Source: CAZDDI01 sp964504195 (lineage in GTDB: Bacteria > Chloroflexota > Anaerolineae > B4-G1 > SLSP01). Taken from it: DNA of 63,363 nt. The DNA is taken from NCBI GenBank assembly GCA_964504195.1, contig CAZDDI010000019.1:1-63363 (forward strand), in the 5' to 3' direction. Shown piece by piece: positions 1 to 7,612 of this stretch; position 1 is the first letter of the stretch; each line of letters begins with the position of its first letter. The notes below the pieces were generated by a model. The model was not told the DNA's origin, searched no databases, and saw nothing but the letters and a program-made list of their open reading frames with translations. The position numbers and the translations under genes were made by a program.

Positions 1-54
1 TGATATGGGCATTTCTAATTGTCGCCGATGTCCCTTTCTAATTGTCGCTTGACA
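1..54. mobile_element. Probable end of an insertion sequence (IS21-like style)
   Basis: The first 54 bases hold two copies of the 14-mer tttctaattgtcgc (12-25 and 35-48) and end in TTGACA at 49-54. Multiple short repeats next to a TG...CA terminus are a known property of IS21-family ends. Read leftwards on the minus strand, the end begins TGTCAAG, the same 7-mer that opens the AT-rich right edge of the window at 63338. No transposase lies inside the window, so the family assignment is inference from the repeats alone. Confidence 0.4.
12..48 (+). repeat. Direct repeat of a 14-mer (two copies, 23-bp period)
   Basis: The sequence tttctaattgtcgc occurs at 12-25 and again at 35-48. It is seen directly. 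It overlaps the presumed start region of the downstream hydrolase and probably belongs to a mobile-element terminus rather than to that gene. Confidence 0.8.
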
Positions 55-990
55 GTGCTGGCTGGATTGTTGGTTCTGCTACTGGTAGGGCCATTCCTGG
101 TACCGATTCCGCCGCTGGAGGGAACGGTGCCGCCAAAGACGCTCGCGGATGCCGACAGCCGCTTCATCGAACTCGCGGGGGTCAATGTACACTACAAGCT
201 GACCGGCGCGGGTGCGCCGACCTTCCTGCTGCTGCACGGCTTCGGCGCGAGCACCTACTCGTGGCACAAAGTCATGGAGCCGCTGAGCGATTGGGGCACA
301 GTGATCGCCTACGACCGTCCGGCCTTCGGCCTCACCGAACGCCCGCTGACGTGGGATGGCGTCAACCCCTACGACACCGAAGCACAAGTAACGATTGTGC
401 TGGGCTTGCTCGATACTTACGGGGCTGATGAGGTCATCCTTGTGGGCAACTCTGCCGGAGGGACACTCGCGGTCTACACGGCCCTGCTTTACCCGGAGCG
501 CGTCAAGGCGCTGATCCTTATCTCGCCCGCGCTCTACACCGGCGGCGGCGCGCCCTCGTTCGTGCGCCCGCTGCTGCACACGCCGCAGCTGCGCCGCCTA
601 GGGCCGCTGGTCACACGCCAGCTGCTCGCGCGTGGGGATGCGCTCGTTGAGAGCGCCTGGCACAATCCGGCCCTGCTCACGGCGGAGGATCGCGATGGTT
701 ACACACGGCCCTTGCAAGCGGAGAACTGGGATAAGGCATTGTGGGAGATGACGCTGGCGGCGGGCTATCCCGATCTCGTCGCGCAATTGGACGCGCTCAC
801 GCTGCCGGTACTCGTCATCACTGGCGATGATGACCGCATCGTGCCTACCGCCGATAGCAGCCGGCTGGCAGGCGAGCTCCCCAACGCCGAGCTGCTGGTC
901 GTGCCACAATGCGGGCATGTGGCGCATGAGGAATGCCCGGCAGCCGTGATGCAAGCCATAGAAGTATTTTTGGCCGCGCTGGATAAATAA
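28..990 (+). CDS. Alpha/beta-fold hydrolase with N-terminal membrane or signal segment
   Basis: A single-domain alpha/beta hydrolase of about 320 residues and the only plus-strand gene. A hydrophobic stretch near residues 12-28 (LAGLLVLLLVGPFLVPI) points to a signal anchor or signal peptide, so the enzyme is probably exported. It has the oxyanion-hole HG motif (LLLHGFG), nucleophile elbow GNSAGG, acidic residue in ITGDDDRIVP and catalytic His in CGHVAHEE, so the triad is intact. The substrate cannot be told; esterase, lactonase and epoxide-hydrolase-like roles are all open. Candidate starts are TTG 19, ATG 28 and GTG 55. ATG 28 is chosen, but the first nine codons lie in apparent IS-end sequence, so the native start was probably replaced. 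It converges on the cluster and may not belong to it. Confidence 0.75.
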   Translation: MSLSNCRLTVLAGLLVLLLVGPFLVPIPPLEGTVPPKTLADADSRFIELAGVNVHYKLTGAGAPTFLLLHGFGASTYSWHKVMEPLSDWGTVIAYDRPAFGLTERPLTWDGVNPYDTEAQVTIVLGLLDTYGADEVILVGNSAGGTLAVYTALLYPERVKALILISPALYTGGGAPSFVRPLLHTPQLRRLGPLVTRQLLARGDALVESAWHNPALLTAEDRDGYTRPLQAENWDKALWEMTLAAGYPDLVAQLDALTLPVLVITGDDDRIVPTADSSRLAGELPNAELLVVPQCGHVAHEECPAAVMQAIEVFLAALDK

Positions 991-1002
991 CCCCATCACC
1001 AC

Positions 1003-1037
1003 AACCGCCCGCCCAGGCTATTACTGGGCGGGCGGTT
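1003..1037. terminator. Strong bidirectional hairpin terminator between convergent genes
   Basis: A perfect 14-bp GC-rich stem (1003-1016 with 1024-1037) encloses a 7-nt loop and is followed by T-rich sequence on the plus strand. It lies between the stop of the plus-strand hydrolase and the stop of the last minus-strand cluster gene, which is the expected place for a shared terminator of two convergent units. Confidence 0.85.
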
Positions 1038-1091
1038 TGAATTACAAACACATTCCCTGCACTGATGCGCAACGCACCTCCTTCGGCAGGC

Positions 1092-3398
1092 TTAGGGTGC
1101 AGCGATCTCAACCAACGCCGTCATGCCCCAGTACAAGGTGTGTCCGCTACCATCGAAGGTAATGCCGACCGGATAAGTAACATCACCGCGATATTCAACA
1201 CCTTGTAGCCCTATCTGTGTTACTGCACCGGAGAAAGTAACATTGGGTAGCGCATCTATGCGCACCGTTGCAGATTGGCCCGCGACGATATGGTAGATAA
1301 ACAGCTCTTGCAAATCAGTAGTTTGTGCATGCCATTGATCCAGCGTAGCGAGAACCAACACGCTTTGTCCCGCAGCGACCAAATCGCCGACCTCGGCTGT
1401 AATCTGAGTCACGGTGCCGGCGAATGGCGCGCGCACGACGGTACGCGCCAGCACAGCTTGAGCCATCGCCAAAGCAACTTCGGCTTGCTGCACCCCGGCA
1501 TTGGCAACAGCGATTTCCTCGGCTGTGTAGCCCGCCTGCGCAGCTGCGAATTGCGCCTGAGCCACAGCATACTGCGCCTGAACGATAGCGACACCCGCTT
1601 GCGCCGCACGAATTTGTGCAGCGTTAACATTGGGCAAGGCACCCAGGTATATCTCGGCAGCAGCGATTTCTCGATCAAGCACACCTAATTGGCGGCGCAA
1701 ATCATCAGCACGATTAGAGTCCCCATCATCTTCTGCCCATTGTAGCTGCACTGCTACTTGACGACGCTCGGCCTGCACAGATTCCAATTGCAGGAGCGCC
1801 GCCGCCATCTCGGATTGCGCGCCGCCGGCAGTGACCTGCTGATAACGCGCGCGGGCTGCCGCTAGATTACCCGCTTCTACAGCGAGCTGCGCCTCAGCTA
1901 CGGCGATAGCTTCTGCTTGGGGGAGTGCCTGGCGCAAAGCCAACTCCGACTGTGCCACCGCCAAAGCGGCCTGCGCCTCCCGGACTGCCAGGGTCGCGTA
2001 AGTATCATCGAGCCGCATCAAGGGCTGTCCAGCCACAACCGTCTCGCCAGGCTCAATCAAAACTTCAGCCACTTTGCCGCTGATAGCAAACGATACGGCA
2101 CTCCAATGGGCCGGTTCGATGACGGCTTGCGCGATGATTACATCCCGCTCCGCGGCGGGGAGCACACTCACAGGAACAGCGGCAGCATCGTCAAGGACTT
2201 CGACCTGCACGGTCATCCCCCAACGTACCCAGTCGGGGACAATATTCTCAAAAGCAATAGTGGTGGGATAGACCACATCACCGAGATGTGAAGTACTCTG
2301 CTGACCAATGTGTGCCAGCTGCCCTCTAAAAACTATGGTAGGATGCGCATCTAGCGTGATCGCCACCGGTTGCCCAATAGCCAAACGCGGAACATCCAAC
2401 TCCGTGAGGTCTTGGGTGCGTACTTGCAACGCGTTGAGCGTAGCCAACGTGATCAGCGCATCGCCGGACGCGACAGCATCCCCGGTTCTGGCAGCGACAG
2501 ATGTCACAGTGCCAGAGAACGGGGCGCGCAGTGCATAGCGATTGCGTTGTGCGCGTGCTGCTTCGAGCGTAGCTTGGGCCTGAAGTACCGCCGCTTCCGC
2601 TGTGGCGACAGCTTCAGCCGAGGTGCCTGCTTGCAACAACGCCAACTGCGCAGTCACCGCTGCGCGTTGCGCGATGGCCGTTTGCTCCACGGCTTGTTTC
2701 TCGCTTCCCTCCGCCCCGGCAAGCCCGCGAATAGCATTCAGATTAGCTTGCGCAGCCAACACGCCCGCGTAAGCCGCTTGCTCCTGAAATCGGGCCATTT
2801 CTTCGAGCGTGCCCAAAGCCGGACAAAAATCGCTCGTACTGCCGTCGGGCTGTGTAATCGTATAACACGTCATAGTTTCTTGATGTGCATCTGCGGCCTG
2901 TTGATAAGCATTCTCTGCCCTAGCCAGCTGCGCTTGGGCGGCAGCAATGTCGGCAGCAGCGGCGTCGCCAACATGCGCCTGCCGGGCGGCGGTAGCTTGC
3001 GCAATCACCGCTTGGGCAACCCGGAGCTGGGCTTCCACAATCGCAGTGTCTTCAGGCCGCGCGCCAGCCTTGAGTAACGCCAGGCGCGCTTCTGCTGAAA
3101 CCAATGCGACTTCAGCCTGACGCACACGCAAGTCAACATCAGTGGTATCAAATTGCAATAGAATGTCTCCGGCCTGCACAATAGCGCCTTCCACGACGAG
3201 AATTTCCGCCAGGACACCGGTATCCTCTGCGCGCAGCAACACCGCGCGCGCCGGTTCCACAAATCCCTCCGCACGCACGCGATTGTGAGTTTCAACCGTG
3301 GGGGACACCGCAGTACTTGTGACAGGAGATTGCGTAGGTGCTTGTGAGCAACCAACAATCCCTATCAGCAATAGCCCTAACAGTAGTAATTTTCTCAT
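1092..3398 (-). CDS. Double HlyD/MacA-like adaptor lipoprotein (two membrane-fusion units in one chain)
   Basis: Periplasmic or extracytoplasmic adaptor of the membrane-fusion-protein family. The N-terminus is a lipoprotein signal with a GC lipobox (IVGC, Cys about residue 17), so it should be lipid-anchored. The chain then holds two full adaptor units. Each has a lipoyl half-motif, a long Ala/Gln/Glu-rich coiled-coil hairpin, a second lipoyl half (RAPFSGTV in unit 1, RAPFAGTV in unit 2) and a beta-barrel ending in WGMT. Unit 1 spans roughly residues 30-410 and unit 2 roughly 420-768; ordinary family members have one. ATG 3398 is preferred over 3425 because it opens the signal peptide and GAGGAGG lies 12 nt upstream. 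Last gene of the cluster, it likely partners the FtsX/MacB-type exporter. Confidence 0.88.
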   Translation of the reverse strand: MRKLLLLGLLLIGIVGCSQAPTQSPVTSTAVSPTVETHNRVRAEGFVEPARAVLLRAEDTGVLAEILVVEGAIVQAGDILLQFDTTDVDLRVRQAEVALVSAEARLALLKAGARPEDTAIVEAQLRVAQAVIAQATAARQAHVGDAAAADIAAAQAQLARAENAYQQAADAHQETMTCYTITQPDGSTSDFCPALGTLEEMARFQEQAAYAGVLAAQANLNAIRGLAGAEGSEKQAVEQTAIAQRAAVTAQLALLQAGTSAEAVATAEAAVLQAQATLEAARAQRNRYALRAPFSGTVTSVAARTGDAVASGDALITLATLNALQVRTQDLTELDVPRLAIGQPVAITLDAHPTIVFRGQLAHIGQQSTSHLGDVVYPTTIAFENIVPDWVRWGMTVQVEVLDDAAAVPVSVLPAAERDVIIAQAVIEPAHWSAVSFAISGKVAEVLIEPGETVVAGQPLMRLDDTYATLAVREAQAALAVAQSELALRQALPQAEAIAVAEAQLAVEAGNLAAARARYQQVTAGGAQSEMAAALLQLESVQAERRQVAVQLQWAEDDGDSNRADDLRRQLGVLDREIAAAEIYLGALPNVNAAQIRAAQAGVAIVQAQYAVAQAQFAAAQAGYTAEEIAVANAGVQQAEVALAMAQAVLARTVVRAPFAGTVTQITAEVGDLVAAGQSVLVLATLDQWHAQTTDLQELFIYHIVAGQSATVRIDALPNVTFSGAVTQIGLQGVEYRGDVTYPVGITFDGSGHTLYWGMTALVEIAAP

Positions 3399-3432
3399 AG
3401 TTCTAATCTGCCTCCTCGCGCACATTCAACCC

Positions 3433-4941
3433 TTATGCTTTATATTCTTCCTGGCGGATAACGCGCTTGAGCACTTTGCCCGGCGCATTTTTGGGAATAC
3501 TACTCACAAACTCGATACTGCGCGGGGCTTTGTACACCGCCATCTGCTCCCGGCAAAACAATGTAAGCTCACCGGCAGACGTGTGTTCAAATCCGGGCTT
3601 GAGCACCACCCGCGCTTTGACGTATTCCCCGCGCTCCGCATCCAGCACCCCGTAAACGGCGGTTTCCGCAACGGCAGGATGCCGGTACAGCACGTTTTCC
3701 ACTTCCGCCGGATAGACCTTGAAGCCCGATACATTGATCATATCCTTCAAGCGATCCACAACGTAGAAATAGCCGGATTCATCCATCGTGCCGATGTCAC
3801 CGGAATGAAACCACCCATCCCGGATAGCCTGGGCCGTTTCTTCCGGCTGATTCCAGTAGCCCAGCATCACATTCGGGCCGCGAATCACAATCTCACCGGG
3901 AACACCGGGTTCCACATCAGCGCCGGTTTCAATGCTGACAATTTTCATGTCCACATTCTCAATGGGCGTGCCAACCGAGCCGAAACGATATTTGAGGTCA
4001 TGATTGTAGCTGGCAAAGGGGGAAGTCTCCGTCAACCCATAGCCCACATAGATCAGTTGGCCATACATTTCCAGCCACCGGCGGGCAATCTCTTCGTGCA
4101 ACACCGCTGCGCCGGAGAGGTAATAGCGGACCGAACTCAAATCGTATGCTTGTGGATCTAGCCCCAGCATCCGCACATAGATGGTTGGCACGCCGAAAAA
4201 CATCGTAACGGCTTCATCCGATATGAGCTGCATGGTACGTTCCAGATCGAAGCGGCGTTGCAGTATCAGCGTCGCGCAAGCAAACAGCCCGCTATTGAGG
4301 ATAGCATTTTGTCCAAAGCAGTGGAATAGGGGGAGGTAGAGCAGCATCCGATCGCCAGGGCGCATATCGCAGTAGTGGACTTTGGAGTAAGCATTGGAGA
4401 TGACGTTACCGTGTGAGAGCGTGGCCCCTTTCGGCAACCCCGTGGTGCCGGATGTATAAACGATGGCCGCCGGCTCGTGGCTATCAACCGACAACGCCCG
4501 CGCTGTAGAGGCGCCCTTTTCAAGTAGCGATTCCATGCTGACACCATCCAGCGGCGCGCCTTCGGCAATGACCAAATGCTTGAGTGTAGGAATTTCACCC
4601 CAGGGAACCATCGGCCGCAAGGTCTCGGAGGTGACAACAACCAAAGCCCCGCTATCTGCAAGGTTGAAGCGGACTTCTTCTTTTTTGAGCATGGCGTTGA
4701 CCGAGACAGCTATCGCGCCCAACTTTAGCGTTGCCAGGTAGGTGATGATGAATTCGGGGACATTGGGCAAAAAGATGGCGACCCGCTCACCTTTTGTCAC
4801 GCCCAAACTCCGCAATCCATTAGCCATGCGATTGACCAATTCATCGAGATGCTGATAGGTATAGTTGCGCCCCTCGAACCGCAGGGCGGGTTTGCTTGGG
4901 AAGAAGCGTCGCGCGCGCTCAATGTTGTAGGCGATATTCAT
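3433..4941 (-). CDS. Acyl-CoA ligase (AMP-forming; fatty-acid or phenylpropanoid type)
   Basis: Stand-alone ANL-superfamily acyl-activating enzyme of 502 residues, the usual length. Motifs in order: P-loop YTSGTTGLPKG, LFHCFGQNA, YGLTETSP, GEIVIRG, hinge region VDRLKDMINVSG and catalytic-lysine motif NAPGKVLKR. It should convert a free carboxylic acid to its CoA thioester via an acyl-adenylate. Start 4941 has an AAAGGAGG box 8 nt upstream; an in-frame extension to 4989 has no comparable site. It lies 88 bp downstream of the aromatic amino-acid lyase, so cinnamate or coumarate is a reasonable alternative to a fatty acid. The first synthetase already carries its own fatty-acyl-AMP ligase domain, so the role here is not obvious. 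Confidence 0.85.
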   Translation of the reverse strand: MNIAYNIERARRFFPSKPALRFEGRNYTYQHLDELVNRMANGLRSLGVTKGERVAIFLPNVPEFIITYLATLKLGAIAVSVNAMLKKEEVRFNLADSGALVVVTSETLRPMVPWGEIPTLKHLVIAEGAPLDGVSMESLLEKGASTARALSVDSHEPAAIVYTSGTTGLPKGATLSHGNVISNAYSKVHYCDMRPGDRMLLYLPLFHCFGQNAILNSGLFACATLILQRRFDLERTMQLISDEAVTMFFGVPTIYVRMLGLDPQAYDLSSVRYYLSGAAVLHEEIARRWLEMYGQLIYVGYGLTETSPFASYNHDLKYRFGSVGTPIENVDMKIVSIETGADVEPGVPGEIVIRGPNVMLGYWNQPEETAQAIRDGWFHSGDIGTMDESGYFYVVDRLKDMINVSGFKVYPAEVENVLYRHPAVAETAVYGVLDAERGEYVKARVVLKPGFEHTSAGELTLFCREQMAVYKAPRSIEFVSSIPKNAPGKVLKRVIRQEEYKA

Positions 4942-4960
4942 AATAGTATCCTCCTTTGAA

Positions 4961-4977
4961 ATCTGCAAATAGCAGAT
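4961..4977. other. Small intergenic hairpin
   Basis: ATCTGC and GCAGAT form a 6-bp perfect stem over a 5-nt loop in the 88-bp gap between lyase and ligase, upstream of the ligase ribosome-binding site. It is too weak to call a terminator; it may tune translation or mean nothing. Confidence 0.3.
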
Positions 4978-5029
4978 AGCAAATCTCAAGGCGATTGAAA
5001 CCAGTAGTTGCAGCGCCAGACAATCCCGT

Positions 5030-6727
5030 CTATTGCAAGCCGGGGAGCAGTTCGGCTATGGCGGCAGGAATCTGCCCTCCCTGCGCAATATCATCGGCGA
5101 TCAGGCGCACATGGCGGTCGAGCGGTTGCTCATTGTCATTCCAGATGTAAGGCCGTTTCGCATCTGGTGGACAGCCTACCACATTGCGCAGCGCCGCGTA
5201 CAGGCGCGCCGTAGCCGGCGAGAGCAGCGCGCGCGCGTCGTAATGCCCAGCTAACAGATGCGTCCGCAGGTCTACGCCTTGCAGCCCAAACATCAGCGCC
5301 ATCGCTACATAGTCCCGGTAGGTTTCCACCGAGCGCCGAGCCAGGTTGGCCGAATTGAACCCCTGGCTGTTGATGTTTTGATTGAACTGTTCAGCGTGCG
5401 TGGGAAACCGATCTGAAATAGGTTGACCATAGTGGAGCAGTAAGGGCATGATAGAATTAGCCGACAGTTGTAGCCCTTTCAACCCCATATTCACATGCCG
5501 GGCCGGGTTGCCGACCAAACAAGCTGGCAGGCCGCCGTTGAATTGTGGGGCGACCATGAGCGCAATTTGCGCGTCGAGGTGTTTCGCCAGCAGCCCGATG
5601 TAATAGCGCAGCTGATCCATCGTTATCCCGATATACTCGCCCAGGAAATTACCCCCGTGATAGGTGGCCTGATGCTCGAAATCAATCAAAGGGTTATCTG
5701 TCGCTGAGTTGACTTCAATCTCAACTTTGCGCGTAATCTCGCGTAACCCTTCGACCATCGGCCCAATGTACTGGGCCAAACAGCGCATCGAATACCGATC
5801 CTGAATCAGCTCTTCGCCCCGGTATTCATGCCGCCCATCCAGTTCGTCGCGCGACATCTGCGAACCGGCCAGCAAGTCCAGCATTTTCTCCGCCGTCCAC
5901 AGCTGCCCCGGATGGGGTTTACGCTGGTGAATGAAGGGGTGGAAGGACTGATTGGTCCCCATGAGCGCCTGCAAGCTGAGTGCGTGCGCGCCTAGCGTCA
6001 GCGCCAACAAGGTGCGGGACTCGTGGACACAATTGGCCGCGACACCCGTCATCACAGAAGTGCCGTTAATCATCGCCAGCCCTTCTTTGGGGCGCATCGA
6101 AAGCCGTCCCAATCCCAACCGTTCGAGCGCGGTTAAAGCATCTACGGTTTCCCCGTTATAGTCAACGGTAAAACAAGGATCCAGCCCGATCAACGCCCCG
6201 GTAATGTAAGTAAGCGGGACCAGATCGCCGCTGGCACCGATAGAACCCATTTCCGGGACATGGGGGGTGACACCCGCATTGATAAACGTGGCGATGCGCT
6301 GAATAATCTCCATCCGCACACCTGAAGCACCCTGCATCAAGGTATTAGCCCGTAACAACATCGCGGCGCGCACATCCGCGACCGGCAGATAGTTACCCGC
6401 GCCCGTTTTATGATACCACACGATATTGTCTTGCAGCTCCGCGGCCTCTTCCGGCGCGATGACCACATTCGCCATCCCGCCAAACCCGGAGGTAACGCCG
6501 TAGATGGGCCGCCCACAACGGACGGCTTCCTCGATATAATCACAGGCATTCTGTATCCGAACCACAACCTCTGGCTCCTGTGAAATCGCCACCTGCGCAT
6601 GATCATAAGCAACCGCGACAACATCGTCAATGGTCAACCCCTCGCCACAAACGGTCACAATATTTGAAGCAAGGTTCAAAGAAGCACTCTGAAGTAATGA
6701 TGACACAGCCAAAAGTGTTTCAGACAT
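5030..6727 (-). CDS. MIO-dependent aromatic amino-acid ammonia-lyase or aminomutase (PAL/TAL/TAM-like)
   Basis: A 565-residue member of the histidine/phenylalanine ammonia-lyase family, close in length and wording to cyanobacterial PAL (recognised from memory). The Ala-Ser-Gly triad that forms the MIO cofactor is at residues 165-167 (GSIGASGDLVPL). The catalytic Tyr is in IYGVTSGFG (Tyr76). NQSFHPFIH and the conserved TDNPL stretch are also present. The substrate-selectivity pair, Phe-Leu in cyanobacterial PAL, is Tyr105-His106 here (NIVWYHKTG). This change argues against simple Phe deamination and for a hydroxylated ring or 2,3-aminomutase chemistry, but that is inference. The expected product is cinnamate, p-coumarate, or a beta-amino acid. 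The start at 6727 has an AAAGGAA box. The product could feed the acyl-CoA ligase or an A domain. Confidence 0.85.
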   Translation of the reverse strand: MSETLLAVSSLLQSASLNLASNIVTVCGEGLTIDDVVAVAYDHAQVAISQEPEVVVRIQNACDYIEEAVRCGRPIYGVTSGFGGMANVVIAPEEAAELQDNIVWYHKTGAGNYLPVADVRAAMLLRANTLMQGASGVRMEIIQRIATFINAGVTPHVPEMGSIGASGDLVPLTYITGALIGLDPCFTVDYNGETVDALTALERLGLGRLSMRPKEGLAMINGTSVMTGVAANCVHESRTLLALTLGAHALSLQALMGTNQSFHPFIHQRKPHPGQLWTAEKMLDLLAGSQMSRDELDGRHEYRGEELIQDRYSMRCLAQYIGPMVEGLREITRKVEIEVNSATDNPLIDFEHQATYHGGNFLGEYIGITMDQLRYYIGLLAKHLDAQIALMVAPQFNGGLPACLVGNPARHVNMGLKGLQLSANSIMPLLLHYGQPISDRFPTHAEQFNQNINSQGFNSANLARRSVETYRDYVAMALMFGLQGVDLRTHLLAGHYDARALLSPATARLYAALRNVVGCPPDAKRPYIWNDNEQPLDRHVRLIADDIAQGGQIPAAIAELLPGLQ

Positions 6728-6794
6728 TTCTATTTCCTTTCCATAAAAAAGCTACAATAAACACATCTTTCAGGACTTACGCGCTACCCCCGCT

Positions 6795-6848
6795 TGAGCC
6801 TGCCGAAAATGGTAGTGCATGGATAACAAACACGCTGTGACAGGCTCA
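6795..6848. repeat. Inverted repeat TGAGCCTG...CAGGCTCA (REP-like)
   Basis: Eight-base arms at 6795-6802 and 6841-6848 are perfect inverted copies; the right arm overlaps the stop codon of the phosphopantetheinyl transferase gene. A related half-copy (cggcaggctta) occurs near 1084-1094 at the other end of this group of genes. Such GAGCCTG/CAGGCTC palindromes recur between genes in many bacterial genomes. A transcription-end or stability role is possible. Confidence 0.4.
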
Positions 6849-7574
6849 GTCAGCGCAATGCACCGCCCAATCCCAACAGTTGAGGAAAACAGGGGGCGGC
6901 AAATCGGCAACGGCCAACGCCGCAGCATAACCGGCCCCTATCGCCAACGGCATCAGGCTCCAGGCATTTGAGGGCTGATCTGCCATTTCTACAACCTCGG
7001 CCCGTAGCTCGTCTAGCGAGACAGAAACTTGATCCAGGCGCTCTATCAAGCCAAATCCTTGGGCTTTCAACAAAGCCTCCTTGCGCGTCCAACAGCGGAA
7101 GAAGGCCGCAACACGAGCAGCACCAGAGAAAGCCTGCCATGCTGCCTTTTCGTATGGCGAGAAGACCTGTGCCGCCAGCCCTTCAAAATCGAGATCGGAG
7201 CGGATACGTTCGACATCCACACCGACCTCGCGCCCACGGCTGAAAGCCAGCAAGGCCAACTGATGCGAGTGCGAAACATTGAACGCCACCGGCTCACCCG
7301 CTGTCTCCAGCAACAGTGTAGGCTTCTGGTGTGGCCCATAGCTAAAGCGGAGCGTTTCTGGCGGGAGGCTAACATATTGCCCCAGTAACAACCGTAACAC
7401 GCCGCGCGTCCCTACATACACTTGCCGATCCCGCTCGAAGTAAAATCTCGCGGCGCGCGCCCGCTCATCAGCAGACAGCAGCGCGGTCAGCGTCTCCATG
7501 CGTCCCCCCAAATCTGTCAGCGCGAGCTGCCAGACCTGCACCTGATCCGCCTGTAATGGGGCTATCTTCATCAT
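6846..7574 (-). CDS. Sfp-type 4'-phosphopantetheinyl transferase
   Basis: Transfers the phosphopantetheine arm of CoA to the conserved Ser of carrier domains, which the two ACPs and nine PCPs of this cluster need. About 242 residues, normal for the Sfp class. Diagnostic motifs are visible: FNVSHSH in the middle, the metal-binding GVDVERI, and WTRKEALLKAQGFGL. ATG 7574 is chosen because AAGG lies five bases upstream; an upstream GTG at 7595 is in frame but has no clear ribosome-binding site. It sits 38 bp after the stop of the upstream ABC-2 permease gene, within the same presumed transcript. Confidence 0.92.
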   Translation of the reverse strand: MMKIAPLQADQVQVWQLALTDLGGRMETLTALLSADERARAARFYFERDRQVYVGTRGVLRLLLGQYVSLPPETLRFSYGPHQKPTLLLETAGEPVAFNVSHSHQLALLAFSRGREVGVDVERIRSDLDFEGLAAQVFSPYEKAAWQAFSGAARVAAFFRCWTRKEALLKAQGFGLIERLDQVSVSLDELRAEVVEMADQPSNAWSLMPLAIGAGYAAALAVADLPPPVFLNCWDWAVHCAD

Positions 7575-7612
7575 GGATACCTTGCCACACAACACCAGAA
7601 TTCGCTAAAGTG

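Noticed and set aside
5030..6727. Histidine ammonia-lyase (hut) annotation
   Set aside because: Length, NQSFHPFIH and overall wording match PAL-type enzymes, and no other histidine-degradation gene is nearby.
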